Below, piece after piece: positions 8,624 to 16,789 of a stretch of DNA of 64,000 bases; the first letter of the stretch is position 1, and each line of letters opens with the position of its first letter. The notes beneath the pieces were generated by a model. It searched no databases, had not been told where the DNA came from, and saw only the letters and a program-made list of their open reading frames with translations. The DNA lies in NCBI RefSeq assembly GCF_000719115.1, contig NZ_JOEA01000001.1:353212-417211 (forward strand). The letters run 5' to 3'. The DNA is from Lentzea albidocapillata. Lineage in GTDB: Bacteria; Actinomycetota; Actinomycetes; Mycobacteriales; Pseudonocardiaceae. The position numbers and the translations under genes were made by a program.

Positions 8624-8677
8624 GTGGCGGGTGGGAAATGAGCGGTGAGGACGAGGGCGTCTGGGTACGGTCGGGGT

Positions 8678-9235
8678 GTGTCGGCGAGTACTCAGGTGAT
8701 CGTTCTCAACGGTGGGTCCAGCTCGGGCAAGTCGGGGATCGCGCGGTGTCTGCAGGCGGTGTTGCCGCAGGCGTGGCTGGCGATCGGGGTCGACACGTTG
8801 ATCGACGTGATGCCCGCGCGGTTGCGGCTCGGCTCGGAGGGGATCGGGTTCGCGGGTGACGGCGAGGTCAGCGTCGGAGCCGAGTTCCGGATGCTGGAAG
8901 ACGCGTGGATGGCCGGGGTCGCCTCGATGGTGCGCGCGGGGGCGCGGGTGATCGTGGACGATGTGTTCCTCGGTGGCGTCGAGTCTCGGCGTCGGTGGGA
9001 GAAGGCGCTCGACGGGCTGGGCGTGGTGTGGGTCGGGGTGCGGTGTGATGCCGCCGTCGCCGCCGGGCGGGAGCTTTCCCGTGGTGACCGGGTCGCCGGG
9101 ATGGCCGAGGCGCAGGCCGAGCTGGTGCATCGCGGGATGAGGTACGACGTCGAGGTCGACAGCGCGAAGTCCGAGGCGGTCGAGTGCGCCAGGGTGATCG
9201 CCGCGAGGGTCGCCTGGCTCTCGGCAACTGAGTGA
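8678..9235 (+). CDS. Chloramphenicol phosphotransferase family protein
   Basis: A 185-residue kinase closely resembling the Streptomyces venezuelae chloramphenicol 3-O-phosphotransferase. The Walker A motif is at residues 12-20 (GGSSSGKSG). GVDTLID contains Asp39, which corresponds to the catalytic aspartate (Asp37) of that enzyme, and IVDDVFLGG and GVRCD...GRE..RGDR follow as in the family. The GTG at 8678 gives the family length; no strong ribosome-binding site decides it. Phosphorylation of chloramphenicol is therefore plausible, but many homologues in non-producers have unknown substrates. No antibiotic gene cluster is nearby. Confidence 0.85.
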   Translation: MSASTQVIVLNGGSSSGKSGIARCLQAVLPQAWLAIGVDTLIDVMPARLRLGSEGIGFAGDGEVSVGAEFRMLEDAWMAGVASMVRAGARVIVDDVFLGGVESRRRWEKALDGLGVVWVGVRCDAAVAAGRELSRGDRVAGMAEAQAELVHRGMRYDVEVDSAKSEAVECARVIAARVAWLSATE

Positions 9236-9374
9236 TCAGCCGCCGATCAGGAACGCCTCCTCACCAGATCCACAAGTTCGGAACGGGCTTCGCCCCCCAC
9301 ACCCCCACGGCGCCCACGTCCGGTACATGAAGTTGTACGCCCGGCGACCGAGCATCCCATGTCCTCCCAACGAC

Positions 9375-9408
9375 AACGGGGCCGCCGACAAGTGTCAGCG
9401 GCCCCGTT
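9375..9408 (-). terminator. Hairpin terminator after the dehydrogenase gene
   Basis: An 11-bp perfect stem (AACGGGGCCGC / GCGGCCCCGTT) with a 12-base loop, 16 bases past the stop of the minus-strand aldehyde dehydrogenase gene. There is no long T tract, as is common in actinomycetes. Confidence 0.65.
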
Positions 9409-9423
9409 CATCCGGATGTCCTC

Positions 9424-10926
9424 TCAGTGCACGCCGAGCACACCGTCCACCCGGCGCGGAATGCCAAGCGGGTTCGCGTCCTTCAACTCCGCCGGCAGCA
9501 ACGCGTCCGGCCACGACTGGTACGTCACCGGCGCGATCCAGCGGCGGATCGACGTGGCACCCACCGACGTGTGCAGCGGGTTCGTCGTCGACGGCCACGG
9601 TCCACCGTGGTGCTGACCCCACGCCACCGCGACACCGGTCGGCCACGCGTTGAAGATGATCCGGCCCGCCACGTGCCGCAGGACCTCGGCGACCTCACCG
9701 GCCTGCGCGTGGTCCGACTCGGCGGCGTGCACCGTGCCGGTCAGCGTGCCGGGCAGCTTCGCCAGCACCGAGTGCAGCTCCTCCGGCGACGAGTACGTCA
9801 CGACCAGCGCGGCCGGGCCGAAGTGCTCCTCGGTCAGCTTCTCGAGGTTCTCCTCGAACACCTTCACCGAGGTGCTGAACAGCAACGGCGCCACGGCCCA
9901 CGCCTCGTCCGGGCGGGCACCCGTCGACACGACGGAGACGAGGTCCGACGCGGCCAGCGCGTCTGTGCCCGCCTTGTAGGAGTCGCACATCCGCTCGTTC
10001 AGCATCGCGCCACCCGACGATGCGGCGACCGCCTCGCCCAGCGCCTCCACGATCGACTCCGGCGCGAACACCAGACCTGGGTTCGTGCAGAACTGCCCGA
10101 CACCCATCACCAGCGACTGTGCGAAACCGGCGGCGATCTCCGGGGTGGCCGCGCCGGGCAGGATCACCGTCGGGTTCACGCTGCCGAGCTCGCCGTAGAA
10201 CGGGATCGGGTCCGGCCGGCCCTGCGCCAGGTCGAACAGCGCCCGGCCGCCACCGGTGGAGCCGGTGAAACCGACTGCCCGCACGGCGGAGTGCTTCACC
10301 AGCGCGACACCGGACTCGGTGCCGTAGACGATGCCGAACACACCCTCGGGCGCACCGGCCTCACGCAACGCGTCGATCACCACCCGGGCGGTCTCGCGCG
10401 ACGTCGACGGGTGCGCCGAATGTGCCTTCACCACAACGGAACAACCGGACGCCAGCGCGGAAGCCGTGTCACCACCGGCGACCGAGAACGCGAACGGGAA
10501 GTTGGACGCGGAGAACACCGCGACCGTCCCCAAAGGACGGAGAACGCGCCTCAGCACCGGGCGTGGCGGGATGATGTCCGGGTTCGCCGTGTCCAAAGTG
10601 GCCTCGACGTAGCTCCCCTCGCGCAGCACCTCGCCGAACAGCCGCAGCTGGTTCGTCGTGCGCTTGAGCTCGGTCGTCAGCCGCGGCACGCCCAGCGCCG
10701 TCTCGCCGTCCGCCGTCTCCACGAGCAACGCAGACTCGGCGTCCAGCGCGTCCGCGACCTTCTCCAGCACCACGGCACGATCCGCCGCCGGAACGACCGA
10801 CCACGCCGAGAACGCGATGGCCGCGGCTGACGCGATGCGGTCGACCTCGCTGTCGGGGGTCTTCGCAACCGGTTCGCCGAACGGCTGACCGGTGCGCGGG
10901 TTGTATCCCTGCACGACGTGGCTCAA
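9424..10926 (-). CDS. 2,5-dioxovalerate (alpha-ketoglutarate semialdehyde) dehydrogenase
   Basis: A 500-residue NAD(P)-dependent aldehyde dehydrogenase. The KGSALDH subgroup is indicated by NFPFAFSVAGGDTASALASG, GELGSVNPTVILPGA, the catalytic-cysteine motif GQFCTNPG, and the end pattern GGPWPSTTNPLHTSVG. It oxidises 2-oxoglutarate semialdehyde to 2-oxoglutarate, the last step of oxidative uronate/aldarate degradation. The likely start is an unusual TTG at 10926: GGAGG lies 7 bases upstream and the TTG overlaps the TGA stop of the uronate dehydrogenase gene. Its place beside that gene and the glucarate operon fixes the role. Confidence 0.88.
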   Translation of the reverse strand: MSHVVQGYNPRTGQPFGEPVAKTPDSEVDRIASAAAIAFSAWSVVPAADRAVVLEKVADALDAESALLVETADGETALGVPRLTTELKRTTNQLRLFGEVLREGSYVEATLDTANPDIIPPRPVLRRVLRPLGTVAVFSASNFPFAFSVAGGDTASALASGCSVVVKAHSAHPSTSRETARVVIDALREAGAPEGVFGIVYGTESGVALVKHSAVRAVGFTGSTGGGRALFDLAQGRPDPIPFYGELGSVNPTVILPGAATPEIAAGFAQSLVMGVGQFCTNPGLVFAPESIVEALGEAVAASSGGAMLNERMCDSYKAGTDALAASDLVSVVSTGARPDEAWAVAPLLFSTSVKVFEENLEKLTEEHFGPAALVVTYSSPEELHSVLAKLPGTLTGTVHAAESDHAQAGEVAEVLRHVAGRIIFNAWPTGVAVAWGQHHGGPWPSTTNPLHTSVGATSIRRWIAPVTYQSWPDALLPAELKDANPLGIPRRVDGVLGVH

Positions 10927-11747
10927 CGCCCTGCCTCCTTGACTGCCGTGTCGAAATCGGGGCCGCACCAGGCCCCGCCCACGTACTTCGCCGCGGGTGA
11001 CGAGGGGTCGAGCTCACCGTGCTGCTCCAGCACGGCGGCCGCGTACTCCTCGGAGTCGTCCTGCGGCTCGTAACCCAGCGCGCGGGCCTCGTCCAGCGAG
11101 AACCAGCCGCGCTTGTTGCCGGAAACGCCCCACACGACCCGGAATCCCGGTGACGGAGCGGAAAGACACGCCTCGAACAGGCGCGCGCCGTCGTCCGGTG
11201 ACATCCACGTCGACAACATTCGCACGTCACGCGGCTTCTCGAAACACGAGCCGATGCGGATCGCGATCACGTCCATGCCGTAGCGATCGGCGTACAGCGA
11301 TCCCAACGCCTCCAGCGCCACCTTGGACACGCCGTAGTAGGTGTCCGGGCGTGGGAACGCGTAGTCGCCCGCCTCACCGTCGGCCCGCTCCAGGTAGCCG
11401 ACGGCGTGGTTCGAGCTGGCCAGGACGACACGGCGGACGCCGCAACGCCGCGCGGCCTCCAGCAGCGTGTGCGTGCCGTCGATGTTGACGCGCAGGATCT
11501 TGTCCCACGACTCCTCGAGGCTGTGACCACCGAGGTGGATCACCGCGTCGACGTCCTTCATCGCGGCTTCCATCGCGGCCATGTCGGTCACCGACGCCTC
11601 GACGAGCTCGACGTTCTCGCCGTCGGCGGCCGCGGGCAGTTCCGCGATGTCCAGCAGCCTCAGGACGCGGCCCTCAGTGGCGAGGCGGGTGCGCATGAGC
11701 GTGCCCACCCCGCCGCCGGCGCCGGTGATCAGGATGCGTGCGGTCAC
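10923..11747 (-). CDS. udh: Uronate dehydrogenase (NAD-dependent)
   Basis: A 274-residue short-chain (extended SDR/epimerase-like) enzyme oxidising D-glucuronate or D-galacturonate to the aldarolactone. It shows the Rossmann motif ITGAGGGVG near the N-terminus, LGGHSLEE, NIDGTHTLLEAARRCGVRRVVLASSNHAVG and the catalytic YxxxK (YYGVSK). MSPDDGARLFEACL and RGWFSLDEARALGY also match known uronate dehydrogenases, which are about 265 residues long. The GTG at 11747 is chosen because GGAGGGG lies 8 bases upstream. The gene is translationally coupled to the downstream semialdehyde dehydrogenase. Confidence 0.88.
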   Translation of the reverse strand: MTARILITGAGGGVGTLMRTRLATEGRVLRLLDIAELPAAADGENVELVEASVTDMAAMEAAMKDVDAVIHLGGHSLEESWDKILRVNIDGTHTLLEAARRCGVRRVVLASSNHAVGYLERADGEAGDYAFPRPDTYYGVSKVALEALGSLYADRYGMDVIAIRIGSCFEKPRDVRMLSTWMSPDDGARLFEACLSAPSPGFRVVWGVSGNKRGWFSLDEARALGYEPQDDSEEYAAAVLEQHGELDPSSPAAKYVGGAWCGPDFDTAVKEAGR

Positions 11748-11789
11748 GGGTTGGACCCCTCCGTCTTGTTCAGGTGTTTCCGTCAAAGC

Positions 11790-12578
11790 TCAGCGACCGA
11801 ACTGGCGGAGGAGCTCGGTGATCGTCCGGGCGGCGTCGAGCAGGGCCGAGATGACCTGCCGCTCGTGCTCCGGAGTCAGTCTGCCCAGCGGGACCGAGCA
11901 ACTCATGGCGTCCAGCACGGGATTGCGGTACGGCAGCGCCACCGCGAAACAGCCCAGGCCGGGCGTATTCTCCTCGCGTTCGTGGGCGTACCCGACGTTG
12001 CGGAACCCGGCGAGCTGCTCGTGCAACGCCGCCCGATCGATCACGGTTTTCGGGGTCAGCGGCGCCAGGTCATGGGGGAGGATCAGGTCGACCTCCTCCG
12101 GCGTGCGCGTCGAGAGCACGGCCTTGCCCAGCGACGTCGAGTGCGCGGGCAGCCGGCGGCCGACGCGCGAGACGACGCGCAGGTGGTGCTCGGACTCGCG
12201 GCTCGCCAGGTAGACGACGTCCGCGCCGTCCAAACGGGCAAGGTGGACGGTCTCGTTGATGTCCTGGCGGACCTGTTCCATCACGCGGATCGCGGCCCGC
12301 ACGACCGGGTCGTGGTCCAAATAGGACGTACCGACGAGCAGTGCGCGCACGCCGATGCCGTACGTGCCCCTGTCCGAGTCGACCTCCACCCAGCCACGTG
12401 CCACGAGCGTCTGCAACAGCATGTAGAGGCTGGACTTGGGATAGCTGAGCTCGCGGTGCAGCTCCGTGAGCGTCAGCCTGCGGTCTGACGCGGACAGCAC
12501 TTCAAGCAGCTCCACCGTGCGGTCGGCGGACTTCACCGCACCCGGACGAACTGTGCCCTTGTCGATCGGCGACGCCAC
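11790..12578 (-). CDS. IclR-family transcriptional regulator of the uronate/glucarate genes
   Basis: A 262-residue regulator with an N-terminal winged helix (residues about 18-80: RTVELLEVLSASDRRLTLTELHRELSYPKSSLYMLLQTL) and an IclR effector domain (GKAVLSTRTPEEVD, GYAHEREENTPGLGCFAVAL). It sits between the minus-strand dehydrogenase pair and the divergent importer operon, 125 bases from the latter. It therefore very likely controls both, presumably in response to a uronate or aldarate (inference). GAVKSADRTVELLEVL places it with sugar-acid-type IclR regulators. Confidence 0.85.
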   Translation of the reverse strand: MASPIDKGTVRPGAVKSADRTVELLEVLSASDRRLTLTELHRELSYPKSSLYMLLQTLVARGWVEVDSDRGTYGIGVRALLVGTSYLDHDPVVRAAIRVMEQVRQDINETVHLARLDGADVVYLASRESEHHLRVVSRVGRRLPAHSTSLGKAVLSTRTPEEVDLILPHDLAPLTPKTVIDRAALHEQLAGFRNVGYAHEREENTPGLGCFAVALPYRNPVLDAMSCSVPLGRLTPEHERQVISALLDAARTITELLRQFGR

Positions 12579-12611
12579 CTGGCCTCCTCGTAACAGGAAA
12601 GCAACTTGCCC

Positions 12612-12641
12612 TTGACACGTTGCTGTGCCGATTCTTACAGT
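12612..12641 (+). promoter_or_regulatory. Sigma-70-type promoter of the sugar-acid importer operon
   Basis: TTGACA (12612-12617) and TACAGT (12636-12641) separated by 18 bases, 62 bases before the binding-protein start. This is the clearest consensus promoter in the window. Confidence 0.65.
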
Positions 12642-12647
12642 CCTGCA

Positions 12648-12686
12648 CCAGGTTCACAAGTACGACCCAGGTTCATGTATCTGAAC
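12648..12686 (+). promoter_or_regulatory. Candidate IclR operator region
   Basis: The sequence CCAGGTTCA occurs twice in direct orientation, 19 bases apart. The second copy overlaps the imperfect palindrome GTTCATGTATCTGAAC (12671-12686). The position just downstream of the promoter would suit repression by the divergently encoded IclR protein (inference). Confidence 0.4.
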
Positions 12687-12702
12687 ACGAAGGGCTCCGA
12701 CG

Positions 12703-14022
12703 ATGCGCCGTAGAACTGCCACAACACTTGCCACGCTGGGCGTGGCCGCGCTGCTCGCGGGTTGCAGCAGCGGTGGCACCACGGCCGCATCGAGCAAAGA
12801 CCCGAACAAGCCCCTCGAGGTGTGGACCCGCTCGACGGAGGCAACCGCGAAGGTCTACGAGAAGATCTTCAAGTCGTTCACCGAGAAGACCGGTGTGCAG
12901 GTCGACTACAAGCCGATCTTCAACGACTTCGACAAGCAGGTGCAGCAGCGCGCCGCGTCGAAGGACCTCCCCGACGTCGTCATCACCGACACCGGTTCGC
13001 TCGGCAACTTCGTCAAGCAGGGCTGGACGACCGAGGTCAGCAAGAACGACATCGCGGGCAGCGGCGACATCGTCGACCGCGCGTGGAACAACGGGAAGGG
13101 CGCGGACGGCAAGTTCTACGCCATTCCCTACTCCACCCAGGCGATGGTCACGCTGATCCGCAAGGACTGGCGCGAGAAGCTCGGCAAGCCGATCCCCACC
13201 ACGTGGGAGGAGCTCGACGACCTCGCGAGGGCCTTCACCCGCGAGGACCCCGACGGCAACGGGCAGAACGACACCTACGGCATGCTCGTGCCGGGCACGA
13301 CCGACCGCGGCTACCTCGGCTGGTGGGCGGCCAGCTACATCTGGCAGGGCGGCGGCGACATCCTCGAGGACGAGGGCGACGGCAAGTTCCGCGTCGGCAT
13401 CGACTCGCCGGAGTCGACCAAGGCCGTCGAACGGCTGCGCAAGCTCTTCTGCGAGGACAAGGTCATGCAGCCCGGCTCGCTGACCCTCGGCACGAACGAC
13501 GCGCACCCGCTGTTCGAGTCGGGCAAGAGCGGCATCTACCTCACCGGCCCGTACATGATCGGCCGCTTCGACAAGTCGCTCGGCAAGGACAAGTACGAGG
13601 TCGTCGCGTCCCCGAAGGGTCCGGCCGGCGCCACGGTGCTCGGTGAGGGCGAGAACATCTACCAGATGGCCGGCTCCGCCAAGACCGCCGACCAGAAGAA
13701 GCTCGCCGAGTACCTGATCACGCCCGAGGCGCAGCAGGCCGGCATGAAGGGTGACCCGCAGCCGGTCGTCCGCCTCCCCGTCAACAAGACCGTCGACGTC
13801 AACGCGACGTACAAGGACCCGCGCTGGGCGACCGTGGCGGGCGTGTACTCCAGCGAGGCCCGGCCGTTCCCCAGCGTTCCGAACTTCGCGCCGTTCCGGC
13901 AGAAGACCTCGGAGACCCTGAACTCCATCTTCGCGAAGTGCCCCGCTGACTCCTCGGCCGAGCTGAAGACGCTCGCGGAAGCGCTCAAGAAGGAACTCGA
14001 GAACCAGAAGGCGTCGAAGTGA
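12703..14022 (+). CDS. CUT1 sugar ABC transporter substrate-binding lipoprotein
   Basis: A 439-residue lipoprotein (SBP_bac_1 family) that captures the imported sugar acid. The signal peptide ends in lipobox LLAG-C (Cys22). The mature protein begins with PLEVWTRSTEATAKVYEKIFKSF and contains a calcium-loop-like DPDGNGQND near residue 185. It is the first gene of a seven-gene operon with uronate/aldarate enzymes, so the likely ligand is a uronate, aldarate or oligouronide (inference). Its stop overlaps the GTG start of the first permease. No ATPase gene is present: such CUT1 systems usually share an MsiK-type ATPase encoded elsewhere. Confidence 0.9.
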   Translation: MRRRTATTLATLGVAALLAGCSSGGTTAASSKDPNKPLEVWTRSTEATAKVYEKIFKSFTEKTGVQVDYKPIFNDFDKQVQQRAASKDLPDVVITDTGSLGNFVKQGWTTEVSKNDIAGSGDIVDRAWNNGKGADGKFYAIPYSTQAMVTLIRKDWREKLGKPIPTTWEELDDLARAFTREDPDGNGQNDTYGMLVPGTTDRGYLGWWAASYIWQGGGDILEDEGDGKFRVGIDSPESTKAVERLRKLFCEDKVMQPGSLTLGTNDAHPLFESGKSGIYLTGPYMIGRFDKSLGKDKYEVVASPKGPAGATVLGEGENIYQMAGSAKTADQKKLAEYLITPEAQQAGMKGDPQPVVRLPVNKTVDVNATYKDPRWATVAGVYSSEARPFPSVPNFAPFRQKTSETLNSIFAKCPADSSAELKTLAEALKKELENQKASK

Positions 14023-14990
14023 CCGCTGTTCAATCACTCGGCGACACCCAAGACGTGGGCTCGACGGCTAGTGGCGGCGGTGCCGTCGAAACCCACCCCG
14101 TGAGGCGACGCCGCCGGCGTCGCCTCACGGGAGCCACTTTCATCCCGTGGCTCTTTCTCTTCCCCGCCGCGCTGATCTTCCTGGTCTTCAAGTTCATCCC
14201 GATGGCAGAGGGCATCCGGCTCTCGCTGTTCGAGGTCCGGCCGTTCCTCGGCGACATCTTCGTCGGCTTCAAGAACTACGCGACGATCCTGCAGGACGAG
14301 AAGTTCCTGACCGCCAGCTGGCACACCCTCGTGCTGGCCGGCGGTCAGACGGTCGGCGCGATGGTGATCGGCTTCTTCCTGGCGTTGCTGCTGGAAGGCC
14401 ACACCAAGTCGTTGTGGTTCGTGCGGTCCGCGGTGTTCCTGCCCGTCGTGGCGGCCACCGCGGTCATCGGTGAGATCTGGCGGTTGTTCTTCTACCCGGC
14501 GCCCGAAGGCTTCCTCAACGAGCTCATCTCGTGGGTCGGCCTCGGGCCCTGGGAGTACATCCACAGCACGGACACCTCGCTGGTGTCGGTCATGTTCGTC
14601 AGCATCTGGAAGCACGCGCCGTACGACATGGTGCTGATCCTCGCCGGGCTCGCGGGCATCGACCGCCAGCAGTACGAGGCCGCCGCGATCGACGGCGCCA
14701 CGACGCGGCAGCGGATCTGGAACGTCACGCTTCCCGCGCTGCGGCCCGTCATCACGATCCTGCTGACGCTGGCGGCGATCCGCGGCCTGCGCGTCTTCAC
14801 CGAGGTGTACGTGCTCACCGGCGGTGGTCCCGCCGGGTCGACCGACGTGTGGATGACCCGCGTCTACACCACGGCGTTCGAGCAGTCCGAAGCCGGACTC
14901 GCATCCGCTGGTTCCGTGCTCTTGTTCCTGGTTACCTTGATTTTGACGGTCAGCGTGCAGTGGTACCGCCGGTGGAAGGAGGCGCGATGA
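14019..14990 (+). CDS. CUT1 sugar ABC transporter permease 1
   Basis: A 323-residue inner-membrane permease (MalF type) starting with GTG that overlaps the TGA of the binding-protein gene. An unusual hydrophilic N-terminal tail of about 40 residues contains seven consecutive arginines (RRRRRRR) encoded by a perfect hairpin (14097-14131). Six membrane segments follow, starting with FIPWLFLFPAALIFLVFKF. The ATPase-contact EAA loop reads EAAAIDGATTRQRIWNVTLPAL. The gene ends in an ATGA overlap with the second permease. It pairs with the next gene as a heterodimer. Confidence 0.92.
   Translation: MTAVQSLGDTQDVGSTASGGGAVETHPVRRRRRRRLTGATFIPWLFLFPAALIFLVFKFIPMAEGIRLSLFEVRPFLGDIFVGFKNYATILQDEKFLTASWHTLVLAGGQTVGAMVIGFFLALLLEGHTKSLWFVRSAVFLPVVAATAVIGEIWRLFFYPAPEGFLNELISWVGLGPWEYIHSTDTSLVSVMFVSIWKHAPYDMVLILAGLAGIDRQQYEAAAIDGATTRQRIWNVTLPALRPVITILLTLAAIRGLRVFTEVYVLTGGGPAGSTDVWMTRVYTTAFEQSEAGLASAGSVLLFLVTLILTVSVQWYRRWKEAR
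14097..14131 (+). other. Strong hairpin inside the permease coding start
   Basis: A 16-bp perfect GC-rich stem with a 3-base loop (GCC). The left arm is 14097-14112 and the right arm 14116-14131. It lies 78 bases into the permease gene and encodes its arginine run. Being right behind the binding-protein stop, it could protect the upstream message or reduce readthrough. Confidence 0.8.
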
Positions 14991-15865
14991 GCGTCAACTC
15001 AAGTCGCTTCGACAGTGCCATCGGCTGGTCCGCCCGCCCGGACGCGTGGGTCAGCAGGGGCATCCGGTTCCTTTTCAGCGCCCTCGCTGTAATCCTTTTC
15101 TGTGGTCCACTGCTGGTCATCTTCTCCGGCGCGTTCGACCACAACCCGGACCCGACCAAGCTGTCGGTGATCCCGGAGAACCCGTCGCTGATCAACTTCC
15201 AGGTCGCGGCGGAGAACAAGATCTGGCACTACCTGATGAACTCGTTGATCATCGCCGGTGGTGCGCTGCTGCTGCAGCTGTCGGTGAGCGTTTTCGCCGC
15301 ATACGCGTTGGCGCGCAAGAAGTTCCGCGGTCAGGCCATCGCCCTGTTGGTCATTCTCGCCACGATGATGTTGCCTGAGGAGGTCATCGCGATCCCGCTG
15401 TCGCTGGTGATCGGAGACCTGCCTCTGGTGCACGTGAGTCTCAAGGGCACCCTGCTCGGCGTCATCCTCCCGTTGGGGGCTTGGGGTTTCTCCATCTTCG
15501 TCATGACGGAGTTCATGAAGGAGATCCCCAACGAACTGGAGGAGGCGGCCAAAGTGGACGGTGCCGGAGAGCTGCGCCTCTTCGCGCAGATCATTCTCCC
15601 GCTGTGCAAGCCCGCGCTCGGCGTCATCGCCGTGTTCGGCTTCAACATGATTTGGGAGCAGTACCTGCTCCCCCTGATCGTCGCCGCTGACCCCTCCGAT
15701 TACACGCTCACGGTCGCACTCCTCGCGCTTCGATCCGACGACATGGTCGGAACGGGCATCGTGCTGGCCGGTGCGTTGCTGGCGCTGGTACCGAGCTTGG
15801 TCGTGTACCTGTCGCTGCAGAAGTCCTTCCTGCGTGGGATCACCACCGGAGCGATCAAGGGATGA
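14987..15865 (+). CDS. CUT1 sugar ABC transporter permease 2
   Basis: A 292-residue MalG-type permease. The ATG at 14987 overlaps the previous stop (ATGA). Membrane segments begin at FLFSALAVILFCGPLLVIFSGAF, and the EAA loop is EEAAKVDGAGELRLFAQIILPL. The C-terminus (YLSLQKSFLRGITTGAIKG) is the normal family ending. It forms the channel with permease 1. The stop again overlaps the start of the following dehydratase gene, so transporter and enzymes are made from one coupled message. Confidence 0.92.
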   Translation: MSVNSSRFDSAIGWSARPDAWVSRGIRFLFSALAVILFCGPLLVIFSGAFDHNPDPTKLSVIPENPSLINFQVAAENKIWHYLMNSLIIAGGALLLQLSVSVFAAYALARKKFRGQAIALLVILATMMLPEEVIAIPLSLVIGDLPLVHVSLKGTLLGVILPLGAWGFSIFVMTEFMKEIPNELEEAAKVDGAGELRLFAQIILPLCKPALGVIAVFGFNMIWEQYLLPLIVAADPSDYTLTVALLALRSDDMVGTGIVLAGALLALVPSLVVYLSLQKSFLRGITTGAIKG

Positions 15866-16776
15866 GTCTGGTTATGCAACTCGATGGTGTGCTGTTCTTT
15901 CCGGTGACTCCGTTCGACAGCGAGGGGAACATCGCGTACGACGTGCTCGCCGAGCACGTCAAGCACGGTGTCTCCGCCGGGCCGGGCGCGGTGTTCGCCG
16001 CCTGCGGCACGGGCGAGTTCCACGCGTTGGAACTGGGCGAGTTCGAGCGCGCGGTGGCGGTCGCGGTCGAGGCGACCGCGGGCAAGGTGCCGGTGTTCGC
16101 CGGAGCGGGCGGTTCGGTCGCGGCGACCAAGCAGTTCGTGCAGGCGGCGGAACGCGCCGGTGCCAACGGCATCCTGCTGCTGCCGCCGTACCTGGTGTCC
16201 AACCCGGCCGCCGGTCTCCTGCGGTACGTGGCCGAGGTCGCCGGTGCCACCGAACTGCCGATCATCGTGTACCAGCGCAACAACGCGCGGTTCACGCCGG
16301 AGACCGCGATCGAGGTCGCGCGCATCCCGAACGTCGTGGGCCTGAAGGACGGCCTCGGCGACCTCGACCAGATGCAGCGGATCGTGCTGTCCGTCCGTGC
16401 CAACGTTGACAAGCCGTTCCAGTTCTTCAACGGCCTGCCGACCGCGGAGATGACGCAGCTCGCGTACCGGGCCATCGGCGTCGAGCTCTACTCGTCGGCG
16501 GTGTTCTGCTTCGCGCCGGAGATCTCGCTCGGCTTCTACAACGCCGTGCAGTCCGGCGACACCGAGCTCGTGAACCGGTTCCTCTTCGAGTTCTACAAGC
16601 CACTGGTCGAGCTGCGCGACAAGGTTCCCGGCTACGCGGTCTCCCTGGTGAAGGCCGCGGTGCGCGCGAACGGTCTCGAGGTCGGCGGCGTGCGGCCGCC
16701 GTTGATCGACCCGCTCGACGAGCACGTGGCCGCTCTCGACAAGATCATCGCCGCGGGCAAGGCCCTGCTGAGCTGA
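15862..16776 (+). CDS. kdgD: 5-dehydro-4-deoxyglucarate dehydratase
   Basis: A 304-residue class I aldolase-fold enzyme (DapA/NAL family). It decarboxylates and dehydrates 5-keto-4-deoxy-D-glucarate to 2-oxoglutarate semialdehyde. The Schiff-base lysine is Lys162 in GLKDG, the partner tyrosine is Tyr137 in IVYQRNN, and the carboxylate loop is CGTGEF (48-53). DGVLFFPVTPF and the YLVSNPAAGLLRYV segment are typical of KDG dehydratases rather than dihydrodipicolinate synthases. It starts in an ATGA overlap with permease 2 and feeds the semialdehyde dehydrogenase encoded at 9424-10926. Confidence 0.9.
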   Translation: MSLVMQLDGVLFFPVTPFDSEGNIAYDVLAEHVKHGVSAGPGAVFAACGTGEFHALELGEFERAVAVAVEATAGKVPVFAGAGGSVAATKQFVQAAERAGANGILLLPPYLVSNPAAGLLRYVAEVAGATELPIIVYQRNNARFTPETAIEVARIPNVVGLKDGLGDLDQMQRIVLSVRANVDKPFQFFNGLPTAEMTQLAYRAIGVELYSSAVFCFAPEISLGFYNAVQSGDTELVNRFLFEFYKPLVELRDKVPGYAVSLVKAAVRANGLEVGGVRPPLIDPLDEHVAALDKIIAAGKALLS

Positions 16777-16789
16777 GAGGGCGTTCGGA

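Noticed and set aside
8678..9235. Considered as part of a chloramphenicol biosynthetic or resistance cluster
   Set aside because: No biosynthetic genes are nearby; family similarity alone does not establish an antibiotic cluster.
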